A stretch of 51,816 nucleotides of DNA from Lentisphaerae bacterium ADurb.Bin242 (lineage in GTDB: Bacteria > Verrucomicrobiota > Lentisphaeria > Victivallales > UBA1829): contig MWCA01000036.1 in assembly GCA_002069785.1 (NCBI GenBank), positions 1 to 51,816 of the forward strand. Reading direction: 5' to 3'. A model generated the notes under the pieces. That model was not told where the DNA came from, did not search any database, and saw nothing but the letters and a program-made list of their open reading frames with translations. Position numbers and translations under genes: made by a program. Position 1 is the stretch's first letter. Every line of letters begins with the position of its first letter. Shown piece after piece: positions 17,006 to 29,580 of this stretch.

Positions 17006-18667
17006 TCACGGAGCGGCTTCCGGCATCCGTCCGGAAGCATGCGTTCCCCTTGTGATTTGGACTTCCGGCGGCGCATGAACGGCAACCTTGTCCGGAGCGG
17101 CTTCGATGCGAATGTCGCCGTACAGAGTCGGTACGACGCCCCGCGCCCATTCGAGTCCGCAGAGGGACGGCATGACGGAAACATGGTCCGGGCGGAGGAC
17201 GGAGGCTCCGAGGATCTGGCGGATCAGCCATTCGGCGGGAAGCGAAGCCCAGCCGTGGCAGAGACTGTGCCGGAAGCTCCGGTAACATCCTTCTCCGCAG
17301 TCGCGGTGCACATCGCGTTTTCCCGGCGGGACCGGCTCATCGATGCGGGCGGCGTTTTCCAGCCAGTCGATGTCGAAATGTTCCCAGAATGTGGTCGCGC
17401 CGAGCGAAAGCATGCCGCCCCAGTAAGCGCGGAGATGATGCAGCGCTTCGGCGCGGTGTCCGGCCGATGCACAGGCGTCGAGCACGAAACAGCCGAGAAA
17501 CGTGGAAAGACCGTGCGGCAATGTTGGAGCGAAGCATTGGTCGTAGACCGTCCCGGCGTCGCGGAGTCCGGCCAGCACCTGAAAGGCGTTGGCGGCGGCG
17601 CTCGGCGTGAGCGGGGGAACGAACGAGGCCATTTTTGCGGCGGCCGTTTCCGCTTCGGCGGCGCAGCCGTTCTCGCCGAGTTCGCGGCAGAGTTCGGTCC
17701 CATGACGGAAAGCCATCAGAAGGAGCGCATGACAGCCCGCCCGGATGGCGGGGGCGTCTTCTTCCCGTGTTCCCGTGGCCCAGTCGAGAAGCAGCCATCC
17801 GTGAGTGAAGCGGACTTCTCCGTGTTCACCGACCATCCCGGCGAAGAGGCGGAGCAGTCCGCACAGGTATTCGCGCTGTTTTTCCAGATACTCCCGTGCA
17901 CCGAAACGGCGGAACCACGCGTGATGCGCCCAAATCCACCAGATTGAATAGGTCGCGCACCCGTTCATCATATCGGGAAGCGGGGTTTCATCGCGCAGGA
18001 AATCGAGGCTTTTTTCGAGGACCGGAAGCCGTCCGAAAACCGTTCCCGCCGCCAGAAGCTCCGGATAGAGATCGCCCATCCAGACCAGGCGGTCCCGCTT
18101 GATTCCGTCCCATGCGAAGGACTGGAGGCAAAGTCCGACCGTGGATACGGAAGTGTCCCAGATCCGGTTCAACAGAGGATCGGAACATTCGAACGAAGCC
18201 AACGCCCGGAGGTCGCGGTGAACGAAGCGTCCGCGAAGCCCGCACAGACGGACGGGACGTTCCGGTTCGATATTTTCCAACCGGACAAACCGGAACCCGA
18301 GTTCGCCGAAATCCGTGGCGGCATAGGGCGGCAGTTCGACGGTTCCCTCCTGGATCGCGTGCTTGTAGTCGGGATGGGAGCCTGTTTCCGAAACCGATTC
18401 GCCGAAGGTCACGCGGAGGTGCTGGTTCGGAAGGGGGAAATCCCCCGTGACAAGGCAGAGTCCGCCGTGAATTTCCCGCCCGAAATCGAGCAGGATGCAT
18501 CCGCCGGGCTGAAGAATGCATTCGTCTCCCGTCCGGGTGGTCGCCTGACCGGCGCAGGGGCGCAGCAGAATGTCTCCCCCGACCGTTTTTTCACTTGCAA
18601 CGATGCGGACGGGAGTGAGAAAATCGATAACTCTTTCATCGCGATCCGGAAAAAAAGATTTATTCAT
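17006..18667 (-). CDS. GH78-like alpha-L-rhamnosidase (six-hairpin glycosidase)
   Basis: A 553-residue protein. An N-terminal beta region (~40-150, with LDFGREIHGGLCLVTGDF) is followed by an (alpha/alpha)6 domain (~170-480). That domain shows FECSDPLLNRIWDTSVSTV and FAWDGIKRDRLVWMGDLYPE, the rhamnosidase hallmark with acidic residues in the active-site loop. A small C-terminal beta domain closes it (VMPSLCGLEWARGVVPT). It is shorter than many GH78 enzymes, which carry extra N-terminal modules. No signal peptide is seen, so it is probably cytoplasmic. It is the last gene of the minus-strand operon. Confidence 0.83.
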   Translation of the reverse strand: MNKSFFPDRDERVIDFLTPVRIVASEKTVGGDILLRPCAGQATTRTGDECILQPGGCILLDFGREIHGGLCLVTGDFPLPNQHLRVTFGESVSETGSHPDYKHAIQEGTVELPPYAATDFGELGFRFVRLENIEPERPVRLCGLRGRFVHRDLRALASFECSDPLLNRIWDTSVSTVGLCLQSFAWDGIKRDRLVWMGDLYPELLAAGTVFGRLPVLEKSLDFLRDETPLPDMMNGCATYSIWWIWAHHAWFRRFGAREYLEKQREYLCGLLRLFAGMVGEHGEVRFTHGWLLLDWATGTREEDAPAIRAGCHALLLMAFRHGTELCRELGENGCAAEAETAAAKMASFVPPLTPSAAANAFQVLAGLRDAGTVYDQCFAPTLPHGLSTFLGCFVLDACASAGHRAEALHHLRAYWGGMLSLGATTFWEHFDIDWLENAARIDEPVPPGKRDVHRDCGEGCYRSFRHSLCHGWASLPAEWLIRQILGASVLRPDHVSVMPSLCGLEWARGVVPTLYGDIRIEAAPDKVAVHAPPEVQITRGTHASGRMPEAAP

Positions 18668-18725
18668 GCGACGATAATCCTATCCGATTCAGATTTTTCC
18701 AGTACAGAACATTGCAAGAACGGTC

Positions 18726-19538
18726 TTACTGTCCTTCCCCGCGTTTGTAGTAGTCATATCCGTAGAAGAAGAAACGGTGGTTCTGGCTGATGGAAGGGCA
18801 AGGCGCCTTCGGAAGAGGCCATGTGTATGTTTCCTGATAGGTCAGGTCATCGACGTGTCCGTCCATGAAGGCGCAGTTGACCTGGCCCCGGATGCCTGCC
18901 GGCGGCTCATATCCGTAGCCGCGGAAATTGTCGACTGCTCCATGCCAGTAGCGCAGACAGCCGGTCTGGATCGCATTGTAGGTTGCCGTTATGGCATTGT
19001 CTCCCGCATAAAACGTCCGGGTGGGTTCATACAGCGCACTGAGTTTGCGCGGGAAATACTTTCCGGAACCGTCGCGGTCGGCCCGGCTCCCGTTCAGCCA
19101 TCCGTTGTACGCATAGGATGTGCACGTGACGCTGCCGGACCCGCTGCCGACCGGTCCCTTTTCCAGCGGACAGAAAAACGTACCTTTGGATTTGCCCGTT
19201 CCGTAGAACGAACAGCCATATCCGCCGTAAAGTTTGCTTTTGTCGCCGGCACATTTGACTCCGGAGAGGACTACATAATAGGCGTGGTTTTCATGATCAT
19301 TTACGAGTTCCTTGATGTTCCCGTGCAGGACCCATTCATTGTAATCCGAGGAGTACATCAGTGAAGCGAGGGTAATCGTTTTGAGATTGCTTTTACACGA
19401 AATGCTGTTGGCGATCTGCCGTGCTTTCTCCAGCGCAGGCAGAAGCATCCCGGCCAGAATCGCAATGATCGCGATCACAACGAGGAGTTCCACCAATGTG
19501 AACTTCCCGCATTTCTGCGGCCTGAAACGGATTTTCAT
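18726..19538 (-). CDS. Pseudopilin-like protein with prepilin N-terminus
   Basis: A 270-residue protein opening [19 protein letters not shown] with a hydrophobic helix ([20 protein letters not shown]). Glu +5 is kept but the residue before Phe is Lys, not Gly. The C-terminal motif reads [18 protein letters not shown] is kept but the His ten residues earlier is Ile. The start at 19538 overlaps the stop of the upstream GH99-like gene as ATGA; an ATG at 19757 would only extend through that gene. It lies between the GH99-like pair and the rhamnosidase gene. Confidence 0.83.
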   Translation of the reverse strand: MKIRFRPQKCGKFTLVELLVVIAIIAILAGMLLPALEKARQIANSISCKSNLKTITLASLMYSSDYNEWVLHGNIKELVNDHENHAYYVVLSGVKCAGDKSKLYGGYGCSFYGTGKSKGTFFCPLEKGPVGSGSGSVTCTSYAYNGWLNGSRADRDGSGKYFPRKLSALYEPTRTFYAGDNAITATYNAIQTGCLRYWHGAVDNFRGYGYEPPAGIRGQVNCAFMDGHVDDLTYQETYTWPLPKAPCPSISQNHRFFFYGYDYYKRGEGQ

Positions 19539-20677
19539 ACGAAGACTCCTTTCTCTCTTTTCAGTTGTTCGAGAAATGCCGTTCCGAAACGGGTATCTGG
19601 TTCGAGGTAACTGCCCTCGGTCCATTCGTTCCATGCGTTGAGTAAGAAAATCCGTTCCCCTTCGGGCCTCCCGGACAGGTTTTCGAGCGTACAGCGGACG
19701 GCGTATGCAAAATCGTCCGGTGTTGCCTCCATGACAGGCATCCAAGGATATCCGCACGCTTCATATGTTTCGGACTGAATGCAGCGGGGAGAGGAATCCC
19801 AGCCGACCGTTACAACCGGGTAATAGGGCGCGGGCAGCGTGCTTTGGGCCTTCCGGGCGATTTCCAGATATTCATCTGCGGATTTGCGGTAGTCCACCCG
19901 CGGGAAAGAACCATCGAACCAGACTTTGCCCGTATAGGCCCAGGTGCTGCTGGTATAACTGTTCAAGCCCAGACGGGTGACCCATTCGGATTGCGGACAG
20001 GCTGAACAGGCAGGATGCGAGTCGAGAATATCGAACCAGATTCCGTTCAGATGAACGCCGGGCAATCCGGCCGTCTTTGCTTTCTCACGGAACAGTGCAA
20101 AGACATCCGCACACGCTTCGACACCGCCCATTTGAAGAATGAAGCGGTTCATCGCGTAAATGGAGAAATAGGGGAGTCCGTTCACACGCCAGTAATTCGG
20201 CTGTGTAAAATAATGTTCGATGATGTGATTCCAGACTATTCCGACCGTGTCGCGCGTAGTACTCCATGGGAAGTCGGTAGGATAACCCGCCGTATCGCGT
20301 CCGCCCGGATGAAAATTCCTCCAGTCGTGGTTGGCCCACATGAGGGCGAACCGGAGACGGTTTCGGTTCGCTGCATGGAGAAATCCTTCGTTCAGGCAGC
20401 GTTCGAGGAACGGGCCTTCATACCAGTACCAGTCGAAAATAAAGGCGTCGATTCCGTGATCGGCCGCGGCATCGATTTTCTTTGTCATGACCGCGGGATC
20501 GGCCTCATCTTCATATCCCCACAAAGGGACTTTCGGCTGGTTGTGTCCCGGAAAACGGGGACGCGCACACTTCATGAGCTCCCATTCGGTCCAATTTCGG
20601 CCGTGGCGCTTTTCATTCCGTGGCTCGATATGGTAATTGGGAAAATAATGTGCGGCTGTTTGAGTTTTTGCAGTCAT
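19535..20677 (-). CDS. GH99-like (WbsX-type) glycan-active protein, copy 1
   Basis: A 380-residue protein of the glycosyl hydrolase 99-like/WbsX group. Early strands read AAHYFPNYH and [17 protein letters not shown]. The mid region has [18 protein letters not shown] and LMWANHDW. The C-terminal signature [19 protein letters not shown] carries conserved acidic residues. There is no signal peptide. Some relatives are fused to glycosyltransferases and others are treated as endo-mannosidase-like; activity here is unproven. AAAGGAG precedes the start. It is a close tandem paralogue of the next upstream gene, with roughly 85-90 % of residues identical by eye. Confidence 0.8.
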   Translation of the reverse strand: MTAKTQTAAHYFPNYHIEPRNEKRHGRNWTEWELMKCARPRFPGHNQPKVPLWGYEDEADPAVMTKKIDAAADHGIDAFIFDWYWYEGPFLERCLNEGFLHAANRNRLRFALMWANHDWRNFHPGGRDTAGYPTDFPWSTTRDTVGIVWNHIIEHYFTQPNYWRVNGLPYFSIYAMNRFILQMGGVEACADVFALFREKAKTAGLPGVHLNGIWFDILDSHPACSACPQSEWVTRLGLNSYTSSTWAYTGKVWFDGSFPRVDYRKSADEYLEIARKAQSTLPAPYYPVVTVGWDSSPRCIQSETYEACGYPWMPVMEATPDDFAYAVRCTLENLSGRPEGERIFLLNAWNEWTEGSYLEPDTRFGTAFLEQLKREKGVFV

Positions 20678-20706
20678 AAAGAGTTTTCTCCTTTTTCATA
20701 TTTGTT

Positions 20707-21864
20707 CTATTTTTTTGTATTGTTCCCGACTTCTCTTTTCCCTTGTTCAAGCTGTTCGAGGAATGCCATCCCGAAACGGGTATCGGGCTCGAGATAACTG
20801 CCCTCGGTCCATTCGTTCCACGCGTTGATGAAAAAGATTCGCTCTTTTCCGGGACGCTTCGACCGATTTTCGAGCGTGCGCCGGACGGCATACGCAAAAT
20901 CGTCGGGCGTTGCCTCCATGACGGGCATCCACGGATATCCGCCGGCCTCGTAGGTTTCGGATTGGATGCAGCGGGGCGAGGAATCCCACCCGGCCGTTAC
21001 GACCGGGTAATACGGAGCGGGCAGCGTGCTCTGCGCCTTCGAGGCGATTGCCAGGTATTCCTCGGCGCACTTGCGGTAGTCCACCCGTGGAAAAGAGCCG
21101 TCGAACCACATCTTGCCCGTACAGACGTTGTTGTAGCTGGTGTAGCTGTTCAAGCCGAGGCGGGAGACCCATTCGCTCTGCGGGCAGGCCGAACAGGCCG
21201 GGTGCGTATCGAGGATGTCGAACCAGATTCCGTTCAGATGGACACCGGGCAATCCGGCCGTCTTTGCTTTCTCACGGAACATGGCGAAAACATCCGCGCA
21301 CGCTTCGATGCCGCCCATCTGAAGGATGAAGCGGTTCACGGCATAGATGGAAAAATAAGGAAGCCCGTCCACGCGCCAGTAGTTCGGCTGTGAGAAATAA
21401 TGTTCGATGATATGGTCCCAAACCGGACCTATGGTGTCGCGGGTGGTGTTCCACGGAAAATCGACGGGATAACTTTCCGTATCGCGTCCGCCCGGATGAA
21501 AGTTCTTCCAGTCGTGATTGGCCCACATGAGCGCGAATTGAAGCCGGTTGCGGTTCGGGGCCCGGAGGAACCCTTCGTTCAGGCAGCGTTCGAGGAACGG
21601 GCCTTCATACCAGTACCAGTCGAAAATGAAAGCGTCGATTCCGTGATCGGCCGCGGCATCGGTTTTCTTTGCCATGACCGCGGGATCGGCCTCATCTTCA
21701 TATCCCCACAAAGGAATTTTCGGCTGGTTGTGTCCCGGAAAACGGGGACGCGCACACTTCATGAGTTCCCATTCGGTCCAGTTTTTCCCGTGGTGTTTTT
21801 CATTGCGCGGGTCGACGTGGTAGTTCGGGAAGTAATAGGCGGCGGTTTGAATCTTTGTGCTCAT
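20707..21864 (-). CDS. GH99-like (WbsX-type) glycan-active protein, copy 2
   Basis: A 385-residue tandem paralogue of the gene at 19535-20677, 29 bp upstream of it. All motifs are shared: [35 protein letters not shown] and [15 protein letters not shown]. Differences cluster in a loop after LGLNSYTS and in the last ~15 residues. The start at 21864 follows CAGGAAA; an ATG at 22053 would read back into the preceding gene. Strong conservation of both copies suggests either recent duplication or selection for two related substrates. Confidence 0.8.
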   Translation of the reverse strand: MSTKIQTAAYYFPNYHVDPRNEKHHGKNWTEWELMKCARPRFPGHNQPKIPLWGYEDEADPAVMAKKTDAAADHGIDAFIFDWYWYEGPFLERCLNEGFLRAPNRNRLQFALMWANHDWKNFHPGGRDTESYPVDFPWNTTRDTIGPVWDHIIEHYFSQPNYWRVDGLPYFSIYAVNRFILQMGGIEACADVFAMFREKAKTAGLPGVHLNGIWFDILDTHPACSACPQSEWVSRLGLNSYTSYNNVCTGKMWFDGSFPRVDYRKCAEEYLAIASKAQSTLPAPYYPVVTAGWDSSPRCIQSETYEAGGYPWMPVMEATPDDFAYAVRRTLENRSKRPGKERIFFINAWNEWTEGSYLEPDTRFGMAFLEQLEQGKREVGNNTKK

Positions 21865-21892
21865 TGAAGATTTTCCTGTTGCGTGGTGACCG

Positions 21893-22672
21893 TTATCGGG
21901 TTGTGAGTTTGAAGTTTCGCATTTCAAAGTACCGCGGGCTGTCGGGTTTGTCGTAATAAATGATCGCGGGACGGAATCTCTTTGCATTGGCCGGAACTTT
22001 GAAGCTTCCGCCGATGGTTTTCCATTCCTTTCCGGCGAAGTTGTACCAGGCATCTTCCGGACAGGGCAGGTAAAAAGAAGCGTTGTGGTGAAGCCGGACT
22101 TTCGTACCCGTCGGGAATTCCGTATAAAGCGGTTTGCTCAGCGTGACTTTGACAGTGTCGCCTTCCGTTTTGAAATCCGTGATGTTTGTGGAAACTTTGG
22201 AATTCGGAAGATCGGAGCCGTCTTCCTTGACATCGAACGCTACGACCAAATGCCAGTAATGGTTTTTTTTCCAGAGCGGATTGGCTTTGACCGTGAGGAC
22301 CGTGTCGGTCATTCCGGAAGGCGCGGCAAGCTCGGTCTCCGTGCCGGGCATGGTCAGGTATTCGCGGGTGGGAATAAGCTGCTCTTTTTCATCGACGAAG
22401 ACGACCGCGATACAGATGCCCGGCAGTTTTTCCTCTTTCGGATTCCGGATTTCCGCCGTGACGGAGTAATTTTTTCCCGGTTCGGCGGCAATCAACTCTT
22501 TTCCGAAGAAATGGAGCTGACCTTTCAGGGTGAAAACACCATTGTTACAGATCGGTGTTTCTTTCCGCCCCTCGTACATCCAGCTTTCCGGCTTGTCGTA
22601 AAGAATTTCCGCGGCCACGAGGGATGCGGCGAGCGAGGAGAAAGCCAGACACAAAACGGTGAGTTTTTTCAT
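21893..22672 (-). CDS. Small secreted protein, probably carbohydrate binding
   Basis: A 259-residue protein with a clear signal peptide (MKKLTVLCLAFSSLAASLVAA). The mature part looks like beta-rich domains, with NYSVTAEIRNPKEEKLPGI and a C-terminal GGSFKVPANAKRFRPAIIY and RYFEMRNFKL, reminiscent of CBM4/9/16-like jelly rolls. No catalytic motif is seen. It resembles in size and position the secreted gene at 9219-10199 of the other minus-strand cassette. The start at 22672 is chosen for the signal peptide and the AAGGAAC upstream. Confidence 0.68.
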   Translation of the reverse strand: MKKLTVLCLAFSSLAASLVAAEILYDKPESWMYEGRKETPICNNGVFTLKGQLHFFGKELIAAEPGKNYSVTAEIRNPKEEKLPGICIAVVFVDEKEQLIPTREYLTMPGTETELAAPSGMTDTVLTVKANPLWKKNHYWHLVVAFDVKEDGSDLPNSKVSTNITDFKTEGDTVKVTLSKPLYTEFPTGTKVRLHHNASFYLPCPEDAWYNFAGKEWKTIGGSFKVPANAKRFRPAIIYYDKPDSPRYFEMRNFKLTTR

Positions 22673-22701
22673 GATATCCTGTTCCTTTCCGCAGGAGCGT
22701 T

Positions 22702-25700
22702 TTATTGTTTTTCGACCTGAAGCAGGGCATACCCGTGACGCGGAATCTCCATGGAAGGAGCTTCGAGCGTCCTGCCCGTGAAAACATCCGTGACCTTGCA
22801 CTTGCCGTATCCGAGCCCGGAGAGATCGAAGTCGGCTTTGACCGCGCCGCCCATATTGCCGATCATGAGAAGCGCCTTGCCGTCGGGCCGGACAACCTGG
22901 GTCATCCGGATCGTTGCGGCATTGCATGTGACCGGCTGTTTTTCCCTGCCGTAGAACGGGAGAGTCTTGACCCCCGGAGCGCCGTAGCCGAAGGTGAAAA
23001 CGGCATCGCGGGCGACGGCATAATTTTCATGGTTGCGTTCGACTCCCTGGTCGCAGTGGTTCATGAGTGCAAACCCGAAAGACACCGCAATCATCGTTTT
23101 GATTTCATCGGCCTTGGAAACGCCCGGGACCGCCCCTTTGGTGGATACGATCGGGCGCGGGATGATGCCGGATTGCGTGCCGGCCATATCCGCCAGGATG
23201 TAGCTTTCCGGGAAACGGGTCTGGTATTCTCCCCCGCCGCTGCCGCGTTCCCAGGTGATGGTGGTCGTACAGAAAGCCGTGACCGGAACGCACAGGGAAT
23301 GGGTGGCGTGAAGCTCGACCCAGGGGAATCCGTAGGTCAGCTTGTTTTCCACATACAGCATGGTGGCGGTGCGTTTGGTCAGTTCGCGCCAGCCGAAAAG
23401 CTTCATGCCGGGGACGATTCCGGAACACGCTGTCTGGAGCATGTTTCCATTGTGAATGAAGGGAACCTTGCCGGGCCGGGCGCGGTAGCCCGCGCCGATC
23501 ACGGTATTGAAGCCGCCGCCAAGGGGGAAACAGTCGAAGTTCATGCCGTCGTAGCCCATCCGGGCCTGTCCGCGCATTTCATAGAGCAGCTTGTCGATGT
23601 ATTCCTTCGTATGGGTGGCGACGTATTCATTGGCGGCATCGTCCACGGGATAATCCCAGGGGAGCCATTCGGCCTTGTACATTTCCGCCTCGGGCCAGTG
23701 AGAAGAATAGAATGCGGGATTCTGGTAGAGCAGAAAATATTTCTGCCCGTATTTGCGCTTGTCGAAAAGCATATTGCGCAGCACCGACGGGTCGGTCAGC
23801 GGCATATTCCGGGCGATCCATTCGCCGTTGCGGGCGAAGTAGTCATCCGCGAATTTCCGGCGTTCCTGTTCGGTTGGAATTTTGTTGCGGCATTGGAAAA
23901 GGAACTGGTAATAACTCATATCTCCGTTGGGAATGGTGCCGTGCGGATAAAACATGTTGTTGACCATGTTGTAAGGCGCAGCCATCCCGGCGAAATCGGC
24001 GCCCCTGGCGGGAGGATAGTCCCACATCCATTCGCTGGTCCGGCGATAGCCTTCCGGCTGGGGCTTGACCGGAGTAGGCTCGAATCCCATCACGAGTTCA
24101 AAAGGCTTTTCCCAGGTGACGGGAGTGTTCACAATATCGACTGTATACGTGACGGCGCCGTTTTCCCGGGAAAGATGCTGTGCGGCCAGTTTCGGGTCCA
24201 GTGAAAAATGGCGGGCCGTATCCATCATCCAGCAGATGCCTTTGTAAATGCCGCCGAACCAGAAATAATGTTCGATGCGTCCCGCGGGGGTGGCGCAGGC
24301 TTTCATTTCGAGTTTGCCCTCGCCGGAGGGAACGGTCAGGTCGGGCGCACCCTTCGCGCGGGCTCCGGCCTTGTCGAGCGGAACATAATATTTCACGACT
24401 TCGTTCTTCAGCGGGATACGGAGTTCGAAGCGGTTCACCTTGACTTTGCCCTGCGGAATGACTTTGACCGTTACTTTGCAGAACCCGTCGTAATCGTATT
24501 CCTGTTCCAGTTCGAGTTTCACGTTGCCCTTTGAGGCCTCGGACGCATAGAGGACGCGGTCTTTCTCCGCGGAGACCAGCCGGATTTTTCCGGGATCGAA
24601 CGGTTTTCCGTCCAGCCGGAATTCAACCGGACCCGCCAGAATGTTTTCCCCTTCCGCATACACGGCGTTCCAAAGCGCGCCGCCGAGCCGGTATCCGGTC
24701 AGGAGCGCATGGACTTCATTTTTCGACCGATCGACTTGAAGCGGCTTGAAGGGCGGAATGATCACGCGTTCCATGCCGATGTTGAGTCCCTGCCAGGGGA
24801 ATTTGCGGAGCGCGAACGTGCGTTCATGGGTGTAATGCTTGCCGTCCGCATCGGAAGCATCGAGCGTGACGGTGTATTCCCCGAGCGGGAGGTCCGGCAG
24901 AACGGTTTCTTCCTCGAAATCGGAGATGGGACGCCCGAAATCGGCGCGTTTGAAGGTCTTCCATACTTTCCCGTTCGCGTCTTTTACGGTAATGACGGCC
25001 ATGACGCACGGCAGCTTCGAATCGAAGACCGTAGCTACCCGGAGCCTGTTCCCGTAGGAAGGATAAAAACCGGCGCAGAGATAGGGCAGCCCGAGGCGGT
25101 TGCCATAGACCGCCGCCTTTCGGGAAATTCCCACATCCCAGAACATGGCGCGCTTGTAGTAATCGGTTCCGGTCGCGGCATTTTTGACCTGGGAATACAG
25201 CAGGCGCGGCTGGCCGGGAAATTGAGCCATCTGATACAGGTCGAATCTTTCGGTCTTCCCCGGAGCGACCGTGAATTTTCCGCCGATGGGCTTCTTTTCG
25301 GCTTTGCCGATCAGGTCTGGATTTTCGATGTCGAGCGTGGCCGCTCCGTCGATTCCGACCATATAGCAGCCGGAGGCGAGGGTGAGCGCGGACGCCGTCG
25401 GATTCTCCGCGCGGTAGCTCCACGCATAGTTGCCGGTCGCCTCATAGGCATGGTATCCGAAACCGTCGAAACTGACGGCGGGCGCTTTGGCATCCGGAAT
25501 AAATGTTCCGAGTTCCCCATTTGTTTTCGGTTGATGCCAATATCCGGTCTCCGGATCGCTCGACCAGTGGCGGATCATCTGAAGTCCCCAGGCCTCTCCG
25601 TCCCTGATTTGGTCGATGCCCAGTGCGGAAAGCGGAACCGTCGCCTCGGCTGTCCAGCATTTTCCCTGGTTGCACGTAAGGAGGTCCTGCGCGAAACCGC

Positions 25701-26100
25701 TGCCGACTTTCACTCCCGCGGGAATGGCGCCCTTTCCCGTGGAATCGAAACGGATGATGAACGGTTTTTCCTTCCCCGGAGGGAGGATGCGGAATTCAAC
25801 CGTGTCGTCGCCGGTGAGCTTCTGGGGAGCCAGCGGCTGTTCGCCGGTCACCGCAAAATAGAGGTTTTTTGCATCATACCCGAAACGGAAGTTGTTTTTC
25901 CGGTAGGTCATGAGACCGGTTTTCGCGGATATGCCGCCGAAGGTGGTGGAGGCGTTTTTCCATTCGTCCGGAGCGATTTTGCCGTCGATGACCGGGGCTT
26001 CCGGCATGGGAGACAGCCGGATCAGCGTTGCGTTCGAGACGGCGGCGCCGAGCGAAGAGGCAACGATGAAACTCAAGAATGCGGAGAACAATTTTTTCAT
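22702..26100 (-). CDS. Large secreted protein: CBM9-like domain plus probable glycosidase
   Basis: A 1132-residue exported protein. After a signal peptide (MKKLFSAFLSFIVASSLGAA) a CBM9/DOMON-like domain occupies ~30-230 (IDGKIAPDEWKNA, NFRFGYDAKNLYFAV, DDTVEFRI). Beta-rich modules follow to ~620. A probable barrel spans ~690-1000 with YDGMNFDCFPLGGG, VELHATHS and QSGIIPRPIV. A closing beta domain ends with MEIPRHGYALLQVEKQ. The catalytic family was not identified; acidic residues in YDGMNFDCF are candidates. AAGGAG lies 7 nt before the ATG. It is the first gene of the six-gene operon behind the promoter at 26134-26162. Confidence 0.72.
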   Translation of the reverse strand: MKKLFSAFLSFIVASSLGAAVSNATLIRLSPMPEAPVIDGKIAPDEWKNASTTFGGISAKTGLMTYRKNNFRFGYDAKNLYFAVTGEQPLAPQKLTGDDTVEFRILPPGKEKPFIIRFDSTGKGAIPAGVKVGSGFAQDLLTCNQGKCWTAEATVPLSALGIDQIRDGEAWGLQMIRHWSSDPETGYWHQPKTNGELGTFIPDAKAPAVSFDGFGYHAYEATGNYAWSYRAENPTASALTLASGCYMVGIDGAATLDIENPDLIGKAEKKPIGGKFTVAPGKTERFDLYQMAQFPGQPRLLYSQVKNAATGTDYYKRAMFWDVGISRKAAVYGNRLGLPYLCAGFYPSYGNRLRVATVFDSKLPCVMAVITVKDANGKVWKTFKRADFGRPISDFEEETVLPDLPLGEYTVTLDASDADGKHYTHERTFALRKFPWQGLNIGMERVIIPPFKPLQVDRSKNEVHALLTGYRLGGALWNAVYAEGENILAGPVEFRLDGKPFDPGKIRLVSAEKDRVLYASEASKGNVKLELEQEYDYDGFCKVTVKVIPQGKVKVNRFELRIPLKNEVVKYYVPLDKAGARAKGAPDLTVPSGEGKLEMKACATPAGRIEHYFWFGGIYKGICWMMDTARHFSLDPKLAAQHLSRENGAVTYTVDIVNTPVTWEKPFELVMGFEPTPVKPQPEGYRRTSEWMWDYPPARGADFAGMAAPYNMVNNMFYPHGTIPNGDMSYYQFLFQCRNKIPTEQERRKFADDYFARNGEWIARNMPLTDPSVLRNMLFDKRKYGQKYFLLYQNPAFYSSHWPEAEMYKAEWLPWDYPVDDAANEYVATHTKEYIDKLLYEMRGQARMGYDGMNFDCFPLGGGFNTVIGAGYRARPGKVPFIHNGNMLQTACSGIVPGMKLFGWRELTKRTATMLYVENKLTYGFPWVELHATHSLCVPVTAFCTTTITWERGSGGGEYQTRFPESYILADMAGTQSGIIPRPIVSTKGAVPGVSKADEIKTMIAVSFGFALMNHCDQGVERNHENYAVARDAVFTFGYGAPGVKTLPFYGREKQPVTCNAATIRMTQVVRPDGKALLMIGNMGGAVKADFDLSGLGYGKCKVTDVFTGRTLEAPSMEIPRHGYALLQVEKQ

Positions 26101-26133
26101 GAAATAACTCCTTGGTTGAATTGTTTCAGCATA

Positions 26134-26162
26134 ATTATAATGGGAAAAGTGATTTTTGTCCA
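26134..26162 (-). promoter_or_regulatory. Predicted promoter of the six-gene minus operon
   Basis: On the minus strand TGGACA (26162-26157), a 17-nt spacer and TATAAT (26139-26134) lie about 35 bp before the ATG at 26100. It is the best sigma-70-like match seen in the window. Confidence 0.6.
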
Positions 26163-26240
26163 TGATAAACGGCTAAAAAAATAGTAGGATCCGCCAAAGT
26201 TGACGGCAGAGGCGTCCGGTTCCGCCGGAATTCCGTTCCG

Positions 26241-26292
26241 TGAAAAAAAGGAAACGGGCTCCGCGTCCTCTTTCGACGCGGAGCCCGTTTCC
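26241..26292 (-). terminator. Intrinsic terminator of lacZ
   Basis: Read on the minus strand, a perfect 18-bp stem (26292-26275 with 26267-26250), a 7-nt loop and then seven T residues follow the lacZ stop by about 20 bp. This is a strong Rho-independent terminator and separates lacZ from the operon downstream. Confidence 0.92.
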
Positions 26293-26311
26293 GTCCGGAT
26301 TCAGGAAAGGC

Positions 26312-29530
<3,219 letters not shown>

Positions 29531-29580
29531 TTATGACACGGCGCAAGGGAGAATTTCTTCGCATTCCTGAAGGTGTTCTG

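Noticed and set aside
15037..17184. 715-codon open frame on the minus strand opposite the Gfo/Idh and enolase-superfamily genes
   Set aside because: It spans parts of two well-supported plus-strand genes and has no domain of its own.
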